Positions 27,860-39,283 of a stretch of 64,000 nucleotides of DNA are shown piece after piece. The stretch's first letter is position 1. Each line of letters begins with the position of its first letter. A program made the position numbers and the translations under genes. The notes under the pieces were generated by a model that had not been told where the DNA came from, searched no databases, and was given only the letters and a program-made list of their open reading frames with translations. The DNA is from Sipunculus nudus (Eukaryota > Annelida > Sipuncula > Golfingiida > Sipunculidae). Location: the NCBI GenBank assembly GCA_026874595.1, contig CM049318.1, positions 567,241-631,240 of the forward strand, written 5' to 3'.

Positions 27860-28388
27860 ATTGATTTCAGCTCAGTCTTTAACACTATCCTTCCCCATAT
27901 ATTAATCGGAAAACTATCAGAACTGGGTCTTAATATTAACATGTGTAACTGAACCTTAGACTTTTTAACAAGTCGGCCTCAAGTGGTTAAGATTGGCAAC
28001 ATTATTTCCGAAGAATTGGTCTTAAACACTGGAGCAACCCAAGGTTGTGTGCTTTCACCAAAATTGTTCTCTCTATTCACCTATGACTGTGTCTCTACTT
28101 CTGATGATTGCCTCATTGTTAAATTTACAGATGACACAAGAGTTTCTGGGCTCATCGGGGGAAATAACGAAAGTGTTTACCGCAATGAAATTAAAATTTT
28201 AACTTCGTGATGCTCTTAAAATAATCTAGAGTTAAATGTAAAGAAACCAAGGAGATGATTATTGAATTTAGACGGAAGAAAACTAAAATATTACCCTTGG
28301 TAATTGACGGCTCCGAGGTTGAAATCGTTGACTGTTTTAATTTTTTTTAAGAATTTTTTATTTCTTCTGATTTGAAGATGAGACATAG
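27860..28388 (+). pseudogene. Fossil RT fragment, island 9 (type A)
   Basis: Open piece 27983-28210. It shares cccatatattaatc with island 11. The T-run near the right end is two bases longer than in the other copies. Shared stops are present. Confidence 0.9.
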
Positions 28389-28796
28389 CACGGCGATGAA
28401 ATAAAGTAATGACAAGTTAAGTCTGCGTGCAGTATGACGAGGTGATATAGTAATGGCAAGTGCAGCACGGCGACGAGATATAGTAAGGACAAGTAAAGAC
28501 AGCATGCAGCATGGCGATGAAATAAAGCAACGACAATTAAAGGCAGCGTGGAACACGGCGATGAGATATAGTAATGACAAGTAAAGGCAGCGTGCAGCAT
28601 GGCAAGGAGGTATAGTAATGAAAAGTAAAGGAAGCGTGCAGCATAGCGAGGAGATATAGTATAAACAAGTAACGCCAGCGTGCAGCATGGCGATGAGACA
28701 TAGTAATGACGAGTAAAGACAGCGTGCAGCATGGCGATGAAATAAAGCAACGACAATTAAAGGCAGCGTGGAACACGGCGATGAGATATAGTAATG

Positions 28797-30000
28797 GCAA
28801 GTGCAGCACGGCGACGAGATAAAGTAAGGACAAGTTAAGACAGCATGCAGGATGGCGATGAAATAAAGCAACGACAATTAAAGGCAGCGTGGAACACGGC
28901 GATGAGATATAGTAATGACAAGTAAAGGCAGCGTGCAGCAGGGCGAGGAGGTATAGTAATGACAAGTAAAGTCAGCGTGCAGCACGGCGATGAAATAAAG
29001 CAATGACAAGTAAAGTCAGCGTGCAATTGACGAGGTGATATAGTAATGGCAAGTGCAGCACGTCGATGAGATAATGTTATGACGAGTAAAGACAGCGTGC
29101 AGCATGGCGATGAAATAAAGCAACGACAATTAAAGGCAGCGTGGAACACGGCGATGAGATATAGTAATGACAAGTAAAGGCAGCGTGCAGCAGGGCGAGG
29201 AGGTATAGTAATGACAAGTAAAGTCAGCGAGCAGCACGGCGATGAAATAAAGCAATGACAAGTAAAGTCAGCGTGCAGTATGACGAGGTGAAAGAGTAAT
29301 GGCAAGTGCAGCACGTCGATGAGATAATGTTACGACGAGTAAAGACAGCGTGCAGCATGGCGATGAAATAAAGCAACGACAATTAAAGGCAGCGTGGAAC
29401 ACGGCGATGAGATATAGTAATGACAAGTAAAGGCAGCGTGCAGCAGGGCGAGGAGGTATAGTAATGACAAGTAAAGTCAGCGTGCAGCACGGCGATGAAA
29501 TAAAGCAATGACAAGTTAAGTCTGCGTGCAGTATGACGAGGTGATATAGTAATGGCAAGTGCAGCACGTCGATGAGATAATGTTATGACGAGTAAAGACA
29601 GCGTGCAGCATGGCGATGAAATAAAGCAACGACAATTAAAGGCAGCGTGGAACACGGCGATGAGATATTGTAATGACAAGTAAAGGCAGCGTGCAGCAGG
29701 GCGAGGAGGTATAGTAATGACAAGTAAAGTCAGCGTGCAGCACGGAGATGAAATAAAGCAATGACAAGTAAAGTCAGCGTGCAATTGACGAGGTGATATA
29801 GTAATGGCAAGTGCAGCACGTCGATGAGATAATGTTATGACGAGTAAAGACAGCGTGCAGCATGGCGATGAAATAAAGCAACGACAATTAAAGGCAGCGT
29901 GGAACACGGCGATGAGATATAGTAATGACAAGTAAAGGCAGCGTGCAGCAGGGCGAGGAGGTATAGTAATGACAAGTAAAGTCAGCGAGCAGCACGGCGA
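28797..30000. repeat. 253-bp higher-order repeat block near the right part of the array
   Basis: Short monomers at 29048, 29301, 29554 and 29806 are spaced 253, 253 and 252 bp apart. The same six-monomer design is therefore found about 27 kb away from the block at 1408. Two of the units have a 2-bp-shorter monomer (gcaattgacgagg). Confidence 0.8.
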
Positions 30001-30634
30001 GGAGGTAAAGTTACGGGAAGTAAAGGCAGCGTGCAGCACGGCGATGAAATAAAGCAATGACAAGTTAAGTCTGCGTGCAGTATGACGAGGTGATATAGTA
30101 ATGGTAAGTGCAGCACGTCGATGAGATAAAGTTATGACGAATAAAGACAGCGTGCAGCATGGCGATGAAATAAAGCAACGACAATTAAAGGAAGCGTGGA
30201 ATACGGCGATGAGATATAGAAATGGCAAGTGCAGCACGGCAATGAAATAAAGTTATGACGAGTAAAGACAGCGTGCAGCATAGCGATGATATAAAGCAAC
30301 GACAATTAAAGGCAGCGTGGAACATGGCGATGAGATATAGTAATGGCAAGTGCAGCACGGCGACGAGATTTAGTAATGATAAGTAAAGACAGCGTGCAGC
30401 ACTACGAGGAGGTAAAGTAATGACAATTAAAGTCAGCGTGCAGCAGGGCAGTGAGATATAGTAATTGGAATTATAGGCAGCGTGCATTACGACGAGGAGG
30501 TAAAGCAGAGACAAGTAAAGACAGTGTGCAGCGCGGTGATGAGATAAAGTAAAGACAAGTAAAGGCAGCTTGCAGCATGGCAAGGAGGTATAGTAATGAC
30601 AAGTATAGGCAGCGTACAGCACGGCGATGAGATC

Positions 30635-31161
30635 ATTGATTTCAGCTCAGTCTTTAACACTATCCTTCCCCATAAATTAATCGGAAAACTATCAGAACTG
30701 TGTCTTAATATCAACATGTGTAACTGAACCTTAGACTTTTTAACAAGTCGGCCTCAAGTGGTTAAGATTGGCAACATTATTTCCGAAGAGTTGGTCTTAA
30801 CCACTGGAGCAACCCAAGGTTGTGTGCTTTTACCAAAATTGTTCTCTCTATTCACCTATGACTGTGTCTCAACTTCTGATGATTGCCTCATTGTTAAATT
30901 TACAGATGACACAAGAGTTTCTGGGCTCATCGGGGGAAATAACGAAAGTGTTTACCGCAATGAAATTAAAATTTTAACTTCGTGATGCTCTTAAAATAAT
31001 CTAGAGTTAAATGTAAAGAAACCAAGGAGATGATAATTGAATTTAGACGGAAGAAAACTAAAATATTACCCTTGGTAATTGACGGCTCCGAGGTTGAAAT
31101 CGTTGACTGTTTTAAATTTTTAAGAATTTTTTATTTCTTCTGATTTGAAGATGAGACATAG
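30635..31161 (+). pseudogene. Fossil RT fragment, island 10 (type A)
   Basis: Open piece 30758-30985. This copy has the most private changes among type A: gaactgtgtc, atcaacatg, gaagagttgg, taaccactgg, gtgcttttacc and gtctcaact. Confidence 0.9.
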
Positions 31162-32353
31162 CACGGCGATGAAATAAAGTAATGACAAGTTAAGTCTGCG
31201 TGCAGTATGACGAAGTGATATAGTAATGGCAAGTGCAGCACGGCGATGAGATAATGTTATGACAAGTAAAGACAGCGTGCAGCATGGCGATGAAATAAAG
31301 CAACGACAATTAAAGGCAACGTGGAGCACAGCAATGAGATATAGTAATGGCAAGTGCAGCACGGCGATGAGATACAATAATGACAAGTAAAGGCATAGTG
31401 GAGCATGGAGCGGAGACACAGTAATGAAAAGTATAGGCAGCGTGCAGCATGTTGAGGAAATACAGTACTGACAATTAAAGGCAGCGTGCAGCACGGCGAG
31501 GAGGTATAGTAAAGACAAGTAATGACAGCGTGCAGCACGGCGAGTAGATTTGGTAATGACAATTGAGAGCAGCGTGCAGCACGACGAACACGTATAGTTA
31601 AGACAAGTAAAGTCAGCGTGCAGCAGGGCGAGGAGGTATAGTAATGAAAAGTAAAGGAAGCGTGCAGCATAGCGAGGAGATAAAGTATAGACAAGTAAAG
31701 CCAGCGTGCAGCACGGCGATGAGACATAGTAATGACAAGTAAAGGCAGCGTGCAGCACGGCGATGAAATAAAGCAATGACAAGTTAAGTCTGCGTGCAGT
31801 ATGACGAGGTGATATAGTAATGGTAAGTGCAGCACGTCGATGAGATAAAGTTATGACGAGTAAAGACAGCGTGCAGCATGGCGATGAAATAAAGCAACGA
31901 CAATTAAAGGAAGCGTGGAATACGGCGATGAGATATAGTAATGGCAAGTGCAGCACGGCAATGAAATAAAGTTATGACGAGTAAAGACAGCGTGCAGCAT
32001 GGCGATGATATAAAGCAACGACAATTACAGGCAGCGTGGAACACGGCGATGAGATATAGTAATGGCAAGTGCAGCACGGCGACGAGATTTAGTAATGATA
32101 AGTAAAGACAGCGTGCAGTACGACGAGGAGGTATAGTAATGACAATTAAAGTCAGCGTGCAGCAGGGCAGTGAGATATAGTAATTGGAATTATAGGCAGC
32201 GTGCATTACGACGAGGAGGTAAAGCAGAGACAAGTAAAGACAGTGTGCAGCGCGGTGATGAGATAAAGTAAAGACAAGTAAAGGCAGCTTGCAGCATGGC
32301 AAGGAGGTATAGTAATGACAAGTATAGGCAGCGTACAGCACGGCGATGAGATC

Positions 32354-32880
32354 ATTGATTTCAGCTCAGTCTTTAACACTATCCTTCCCCATATATTAAT
32401 CGGAAAACTATCAGAACTGGGTCTTAATATTAACATGTGTAACTGAACCTTAGACTTTTTAACAAGTCGGCCTCAAGTGGTTAAGATTGGCAACATTATT
32501 TCCGAAGAATTGGTCTTAAACACTGGAGCAACCCAAGGTTGTGTGCTTTCACCAAAATTGTTCTCTCTATTCACCTATGACTGTGTCTCTACTTCTGATG
32601 ATTGCCTCATTGTTAAATTTACAGATGACACAAGAGTTTCTGGGCTCATCGGGGGAAATAACGAAAGTGTTTACCGCAATGAAATTAAAATTTTAACTTC
32701 GTGATGCTCTTAAAATAATCTAGAGTTAAATGTAAAGAAACCAAGGAGATGATAATTGAATTTAGACGGAAGAAAACTAAAATATTACCCTTGGTAATTG
32801 ACGGCTCCGAGGTTGAAATCGTTGACTGTTTTAATTTTTTAAGAATTTTTTATTTCTTCTGATTTGAAGATGCGACATAG
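32354..32880 (+). pseudogene. Fossil RT fragment, island 11 (type A)
   Basis: Open piece 32477-32704. With its left flank it repeats island 9 at an offset of 4,494 bp (27410-28210 against 31904-32704). It is the last RT island before the array ends. Confidence 0.9.
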
Positions 32881-34727
32881 CACGGCGATGAAATAAAGTA
32901 ATGACAATTTAAGTCTGTGTGCAGTATGACGAGGTGATATAGTAATGGCAAGTGCAGCACGGCGATGAGATAAAGTTATGACAAGTAAAGACAGCGTGCA
33001 GCATGGCGATGAAATAAAGCAACGACAATTAAAGGCAACGTGGAGCACAGCAATGAGATATAGTAATGGCAAGTGTAGCACGGCGATGAGATACAATAAT
33101 GACAAGTAAAGGCATAGTGGAGCATGGAGAGGAGACACAGTAATGAAAAGTATAGGCAGCGTGCAGCATGTTGAGGAAATACAGTACTGACAATTAAAGG
33201 CAGCGTGCAGCACGGCGAGGAGGTATAGTAAAGACAAGTAATGACAGCGTGCAGCACGGCGAGTAGATTTGGTAATGACAATTGAGAGCAGCGTGCAGCA
33301 CGACGAACACGTATAGTTAAGACAAGTAAAGTCAGCGTGCAGCAGGGCGAGGAGGTACAGTAATGAAAAGTAAAGGAGCGTGCAGCATAGCGAGGAGATA
33401 AAGTATAGACAAGTAAAGCCAGCGTGCAGCACGGCGATGAGACATAGTAATGACAAGTGAAGACAGCGTGCAGCATGGCGATGAAATAAAGCAACGACAA
33501 TTAAAGGCAGCGTGGAACACGGCGATGAGATATAGTAATGGCAAGTGCAGCACGGCGATAAAAATAAAGTTATGACGAGTAAAGACAGCGTGCAGCATGG
33601 CGATGAAATAAAGCAACGACAATTAAAGGCCGCGTGGACCACGGCGATGAGATATAGTAATGGCAAGTGCAGCACGGCGACGAGATATAGTAATGACAAG
33701 TTAAGACCGCGTGCAGCACGACGAGGAGGTATAGTAATGAAAAGTAAAGTCAGCGTGCAGCAGGGCGAGGAGGTATAGTACCGGGAAGCAAAGGCAGCGT
33801 GCAGCACGGCGATGAGATATAGTAATGACAAGTTAAGTCTGCGTGCAGTATGACGAGGTGATATAGTAATGGCAAGTGCAGCACATTGATGAGATAAAGT
33901 TATGACGATGAGGTATAGTAATGAAAAGTAAAGGAAGCGTGCAGCATAGCGAGGAGATTTAGTATAGACAAGTAAAGCCAGCGTGCAGCACGGCGATGAG
34001 ACATAGTAATGACGAGTAAAGACAGCGTGCAGCATGGCGATGAAATAAAGCAACGACAATTAAAGGCCGCGTGGAACACGGCGATGACATATAGTAATGG
34101 TAAGTGCAGCACGGCGACGAGATATAGTAAAGACAAGTAAAGACAGCGTGCAACACAGCGAAAGGTTTTGTAGCGACGACAAGTAAAGTCAGCTTACAGC
34201 ACGGCGAGTAGATTTAGTTATGACAAGTATAGGCAGCGTGCAGCATAGCTATGAGATATGGTAATGACAAGTAAAGGTGCTGTCAAACTTAGGCGACACT
34301 TAAGGCGACTACATGCTATCCAGGGGCCTGTTGCATAAAAGCAACGCAAGGCTGCGCGGCGTTGCAACAGGGTTGCAATCAAAATAGTTGGTTGCACAAG
34401 ACTGTTTTCTAGAGTTGCGATGTGTCGCAAAATACCCAAAGTTTGCTAAGACAAAAAAGGGGTCGCAGCCCATCGCAGCACCTTTTTATCCAAAAACTAG
34501 ATGTGGTCGGACAATGGTCCTCGGAGGGCCCCGCCTTTCTGCTAGTGCTGGACTAGTTTACAAATGAGTGAAAAATAAAGTGAAATTTAAAAAATATCAC
34601 AAATATAAACAGGTTTTTATCAATATGCATGAGGGAAAAAATCATACTGGATTAAAGAAGATATGTCTGAAACAATGTGTGCAATAGAAAATCACCGAAT
34701 GTAGTCTGTTAGCCATATTTGATTTTG

Positions 34728-35744
34728 AGCAAGTCTGTAATTCAATAGGTCTGGAGCCCTCATAAGGACCAATGATCCCTGTAAATTTGGAAAAGCTGAA
34801 GTATGTTGTTGTTTAGTTATGACGCACGAAAGAAAATCTGCAACTGGATAGTGGCGGCCATATTGAAATTCCAACAGGTCCTAATAATTCAAAAGGTCTG
34901 GAGCCCTTACAGGTACCAATCATCCCTGTGAATTTAGGAAAGCTCCAGGAGGTTGTTGTTGAGTTATCGCAAATGAAAGAAAATCAGCAATTGGGCTGTG
35001 GCGGCCATATTGGAATTCCGACAGGTCTGTAATTCAACAGGTTTGGAGCTCTTATAGGTACCAATCATCCCTGTGAATTCGGGAAATTTGCAGTAGGTTG
35101 TTGTTGAGTGATCGCGTGCGAAAGAAAATCAGCGATTGAGCTGTGGCGACCATATTTGAATTCCAACAAGTCTGTAATTTGATAGGTCTTGAGCCCTCAT
35201 AGGTACCAATCATCCCTGTGAATTTGGGAAAGCTGCAGTAGGTTGTTGTTGAGTTATTGCGTACGAAAGAAAATCAGCAATTGGGCTGTGGCGACCATAT
35301 TTGAATTCCGACAAGTCTGTAATTCGATAGGTCTGGAGCCATCATAGGTACCAATCATCCCTGTGAATTTGGGAAAGCTGCAGTAGGTTGTTGTTGAGTT
35401 ATTGCGTACGAAAGAAAATCAGCAATTGGGCTGTGGCGACCATATTTGAATTCCGACAAGTCTGTAATTCGATAGGTCTGGAGCCATCATAGGTACCAAT
35501 CATCCCTGTGAATTTGGGAAAGCTGCAGTATGTTGTTGTTGAGTTATTGCGTGCAAAAGAAAATCAGCGATTGGGCTGTGGCGGCCATATTTGAATTCCG
35601 ACAAGTCTGTAATTCGACAGGTCTAGAGCCCTCATAGGTACCAATCATCCCTGTGAATTTGGGAAAGCTGCAGTATGTTGTTGTTGAGTTATTGAGTGCG
35701 AAAGTAAATCAGCGATTGGGCTGTGGCGGCCATATTTGAATTCC
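34728..35744. repeat. 145-bp tandem repeat core of element C, seven copies
   Basis: Monomers start at about 34728, 34873, 35020, 35165, 35310, 35455 and 35600. Each contains acaagtctgtaattc, ggtctggagccctcatagg, caatcatccctgtgaattt and tgtggcggccatattgaattcc-like parts. The 5th and 6th copies are almost identical; the first two are the most divergent. That gradient fits growth by local duplication in the right half. Confidence 0.9.
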
Positions 35745-35757
35745 GACAAGTGTAACT

Positions 35758-35790
35758 GACGGAAGGACGGATGGACGGAAGGACGGACTG
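35758..35790. repeat. ACGG/ATGG tetranucleotide tract
   Basis: Imperfect run of acgg, aagg and atgg words directly after the 145-bp core and before the conserved tail of element C. Confidence 0.8.
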
Positions 35791-37259
35791 ACACGTTGAT
35801 CACTATAGGGCACCGCTTGTCAAGCGGGGCCCTAATAAATGTATAACATATTTGTTCACTGGTTGTTTTAATCACGATCTTGGACCATGTTATATTATTA
35901 CGGATAAGTTGTCATAGGTAGTCATGAAGTGTGACAATAGGCTTTCTCTGGGCAAAAAAAAAACAAAGAGGAAAAAAAAAGATTTTCCTTATTTTCTCAG
36001 AGGAACAAAGACGCATTGAGCCAGTTTCGGGATTAACAGGCGAACTTTTGAACATCTTACTGTATTGATTTGGGTGCACGCAGACACGCCGTAGCACTTT
36101 TAGTGCACGAGGAACTTTCGCTGCGTTTATCCCCGACATTGGGCGGAAAAACATCGCACTTGCAACATGCGAGTGAGTAAGGACACCGTACGTGAGCAGC
36201 ACGTATAAGTACGGCCTCCGTACGATGACGTGGCAATCACACAAAGATCGTACATTACAAGCACGTTGTTACCACGTACAACTCACCACGTGCGTAACGT
36301 ACGATGCACGCAACCGCTCACGGGCCACGTACTTACCTTGCGCAAACGTGCGAGTGACGTGCGTTGAGGTACTCCTTCCCTATTCTTGCCACTCCCTCCC
36401 CACGTCTTCAGAAAAACGTGGCGGCCGTGGCCTCCCCAAAAAAACGTACGGACAAAAACCCGTACGGCGGGTTGTGACCGGGGCTTTATTGGCATTGCCT
36501 AACAGGTGTATTGCCGACAGAATCTAAGGACACACGACACGTGAAGCATAAGTTGCGTTAATCCCATCGCAAGTACGTGGCAAGTACGTGAAACTTGCGT
36601 CATGTTATATGCAACCTTCGCAAGAGCTTCGCAATTTCCATCGCAAACCCATCGCAACTTTGCGATTTGCGGAAATTTTATGCAACAGGCTCCAGGCTGT
36701 CGCCACATGGTCGTGAGGAGGTCGCCTGTATGGCCGGGCGTAGTCTCTTGAAGTCGCCCAAAGACTTCTGGCCTCTCACCTGTCGCCCCTGGATTTTCAA
36801 CATTTTCAAAAGTGACGTCTACCCGCTAGATGACGTCTATCAGCGTATGTGCTGTCGTAGGCTGTTGCCAGGTGACGTGGGTTGTCGTAGTTGCTGTCGT
36901 TGGTTGTCGTTACTTGAGACAGGGCCCATTTTTGTTTCCGGCTCCTCACATAGCACAGGGTAGAGATTCGTTGTAGTTTGTAGCGGGTGGACGTAGCATG
37001 AATTCAGGTGTCGTAGTTTTTTGCTAGTGTGGTCGTAAGTTGTCGTAGGTGTTTTCGTAGGTTGTCGTAGGTGATTGTCCTTTGTCGCGACGGTTGTCGG
37101 CAGCTTGCCGTATCTTGACGTCAGATAGGCGTCAAGTTGTAGTAGCTTGTCATGGACCTTGTCGTAGCGGGGGTCCTGTCGCCTGTTTTTCATAGACTTG
37201 TCACCACTATGATGATCGTCAGCAGTCGCCTACAAAGTCGCCTAAGTGGGACAACCCCA

Positions 37260-37284
37260 TAAAGGCAGCGTGCAGCGTGGCGTA
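37260..37284. repeat. Satellite remnant marking the array edge
   Basis: The text taaaggcagcgtgcagc resumes a 44-bp monomer directly after element A and then loses similarity. This is the right boundary of the macrosatellite. Confidence 0.8.
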
Positions 37285-38785
37285 TATGCAAGGATGCGTG
37301 AAGAAACACAGTGTTAAACATATATTTACCTAATATAATATCATTTGATTAAAGCTGATATAAGAGTCGCGGTTACTTCCTGCATACTAGTGAACTTGCG
37401 ATGTGGCGGCAATCAGCACCATGAACAAGATTTCCAGGAAACCGGAATTGCATTACAGCACATACCTCCGCCAAAGCAAAATATACTTATTTAATCCTAA
37501 CTCGTAGTCAGGTTGGCACTAAAAGTTATACCGGTCGTCCTTTGCACAAGTTAATAACCTGGACTAATTTTCGTGGGAATTGATTCAGCATTTTTTATCC
37601 TTCTTTTGCAAAATCATACTGCTAAGGTATCAACAACCAAACGTTGCTGCAAACATAACCTTTTGGTGGAAGTAATTAAAAGTGTACGCAAACAAGTCTG
37701 ACAGAGTACACAAACTTGACAAATTGTATATTGTACTAGCTGATGTACCAGGTAAACCGGGTTTCTTTTTCAGGGTCGGGGATGTATGACATGAGATGAG
37801 GAAATTCGGCAAGATGGATAATTAAAAACAATCTTGTTTATAAAAAGAAGGTACATTAACCCTACATGAACCCTACTGGTATGTTATGTCTGAAGTAGAC
37901 CTTACCTTTAAGTGGAAATATTTTTATTAAAAAGGTATAGGGGTACAAACTCGCTTTAAGTGGTATTACAGACCTTCATATACATATTACAATAGAACAT
38001 TAAGGTCACGAAATTCAACTGAATCCGGGTCTCTTAAATGGATATTAAATTTAATGAAGGTAAGTATAATAAATGCCTGGCTGGAATAAAATATAAAATT
38101 TTCACATTCACATTTTCGAAGTATTTTACTAGTTACTTATATTATTTTATCATGTTGGACATATAAACGATAGATTGCTGTAACGAAGATATGAAAGATT
38201 AAATTGAATTTATGCGTTAAGGCAAGGAAGCTGTTCTCAAGGCATAGAAACGGGTCCATGCTCACATCGTTAGTACTCAGCTTCCTGGCCTGCGGTGACA
38301 TGCACGTCATTCATTGACAATTATATGGTATAGCAGTATAGGAAGCAGGAAGACGGGGTAAGTCGAAGAAGTAAGATAGAAATAATCATTTTTATAGGGA
38401 CTAACTGAGGTGGGAAACCAAAATAACGAAACGGAGTTCAGTCAATGACATCTTGACTTAAGGGCCGATGTGGTCCGTAGCCGTGTTTCCCTAGAATTAT
38501 CGGCCGGGCCACTGTTTGTTAATATTGTGTCAATCGACGGCGTGTGCATTCCAATCTTTGTCGAAGGCAGTTCTGCTGTTTTTGTTGGTAACCTCCACAC
38601 AATATAGAAATAAAGCAAACATCACTCATAATGATGTGTACATTAAAAATTATTCATTCTCATATCGGCGAGATCACTGCGGTAACAATAGCCTTTAAAA
38701 TGAGGTATAGCACGGTGTCATACGCAACGCGGTTTGAGAGAACATTCAGAGCAAAAGTGGACGAACTTCCTTTTATAAGTATTAT
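37285..38785. other. No gene recognised
   Basis: AT-rich sequence with short frames only. A piece at about 37460 (catacctccgccaaagcaaa) resembles one at 59384 (catacacccgccaaagcaaa) and may be the end of a dispersed repeat. I see no coding, RNA or transposon signature otherwise. Confidence 0.5.
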
Positions 38786-38885
38786 TTAAAGGTGAGATCA
38801 ATGAACAAAATCTGGTATTGGAGGAACCCAGTGATTTATTGCATGAATAAATTCACAAATACATTGTGCGCATGTATGTCATCCA
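38786..38885. repeat. ~100-bp direct repeat, outer copy (candidate B2)
   Basis: Starts ttaaaggtgagatcaatgaac and ends catgtatgtcatcc. It matches 39284-39383 with few differences (offset 498). It may be the terminal split repeat of the DIRS-like element, lying 3' of its recombinase gene. Confidence 0.75.
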
Positions 38886-38959
38886 CAAAATATAACTATG
38901 TTTTAAATATAATGTAACACATAAATGTATAATAACGAAATCAACGCCATTTTATCTGT

Positions 38960-38962
<3 letters not shown>

Positions 38963-39012
<50 letters not shown>
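38963..39012. repeat. (TC)n microsatellite
   Basis: About 24 TC dinucleotides with one TG interruption, between the two copies of the ~100-bp repeat. Confidence 0.95.
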
Positions 39013-39013
<1 letters not shown>

Positions 39014-39283
39014 TGTCTTCTCATATTTGCAGAGAAGCAATATATTGTAAGTGCGAAACATATAAACCCGAATTTATTTGTTTATTTTAATGGGTGGGTT
39101 AGAGGGATATTTGAGATGAACGGAACCTACACCAGGCCGCCTCCAATGCGTGCACGTAGCTAATGAGCAGACAATGCCCACGCCCCGCTGGAATAATTTC
39201 CCGAATGAGAACGAGGCAACCAGGTGCCCCCCATGGTCCAGTCCACTTTCCTCACTTTAAATGCCTTTAAGATTAAAGGCCAC

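Larger units (their letters stand above)
1..34277. repeat. 44-bp macrosatellite array with embedded RT-fragment islands
   Basis: Tandem monomers of 44 bp begin gacaagtaaaggcagcgtgc and end gatatagtaat. A second class is 33 bp long and lacks an internal 11-bp piece (aaaggcagcgt), so it reads ggcaagtgcagcac at its start. Variants differ by point changes such as cacggcgatgag, cagggcgaggag and catggcgatgaa. The array fills the window from its left edge, so its true length is unknown. Eleven ~526-bp RT fragments sit in it, all in the same orientation. Reading the minus strand, the monomer has no stop in any of the three frames. Because 44 leaves remainder 2 on division by 3, three monomers give a 44-residue hydrophobic pseudo-peptide repeat, which explains the many long open frames. 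No promoter or conserved coding signal was seen. The array is probably heterochromatic, but this is inference. Confidence 0.95.
34525..35833. mobile_element. Element C: tandem-core element nested in B, pearl-like
   Basis: The ends are a perfect 10-bp inverted repeat (agggccccgc at 34525, gcggggccct at 35824). Inside are seven ~145-bp direct repeats, then an ACGG-type tetranucleotide tract (35758-35790), then a tail containing cactatagggcacc. A tandem core followed by a tetranucleotide tract and a short unique tail is the architecture described for bivalve 'pearl' elements, now regarded as Helitron-related non-autonomous elements. The match is to architecture, not to a checked sequence. Confidence 0.65.
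34324..36692. mobile_element. Element B: inverted-repeat element nested in A
   Basis: The ends are near-perfect inverted repeats: gggcctgttgcataaaa at the left, and ttttatgcaacaggctc at the right with one mismatch. They are flanked by a CAG triplet on both sides (34321-34323 and 36693-36695), consistent with a 3-bp target duplication. Sub-terminal parts repeat gttgcga/tcgcaac motifs on both sides. The right half (36180-36600) is unusually rich in ACGT and CGTACG words. No transposase frame was found; 3-bp duplications occur in PIF/Harbinger-type elements, but I cannot assign the family. Confidence 0.7.
34278..37259. mobile_element. Element A: inverted-repeat DNA element inserted in the satellite
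   Basis: The left end (tgctgtcaaacttaggcgac) pairs with the reverse complement of the right end (ggttgtcccacttaggcgac). About 25 of 33 bases match, and aggcgact recurs inside both ends. The satellite monomer is broken exactly here: gacaagtaaagg stops at 34277 and aaaggcagcgtgcagc resumes at 37261, giving a 5-6 bp target duplication (aaagg or taaagg). The element's own body is short: 34278-34320 plus 36696-37259, the latter rich in gtcgtaggttgtcg motifs. Everything between is element B. No transposase is visible, so it is non-autonomous and of unassigned superfamily. Confidence 0.75.

Noticed and set aside
706-34059. Dozens of long minus-strand open frames (up to 406 codons) encoding Cys/Leu/Tyr-rich repeats
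   Set aside because: They follow directly from a stop-free 44-bp monomer read in cycling frames. Overlapping frames encode the same repeat, and there is no start context or splice signal.
1-34277. CRISPR-like array or bacterial repeat system
   Set aside because: Units are contiguous with no unique spacers, there are no cas genes, and the whole window has eukaryotic elements and splice-like signals.
36192-36527. 111-codon plus-strand frame in the ACGT-rich tract
   Set aside because: Composition-driven frame inside element B; no domain and overlapped by frames on the other strand.
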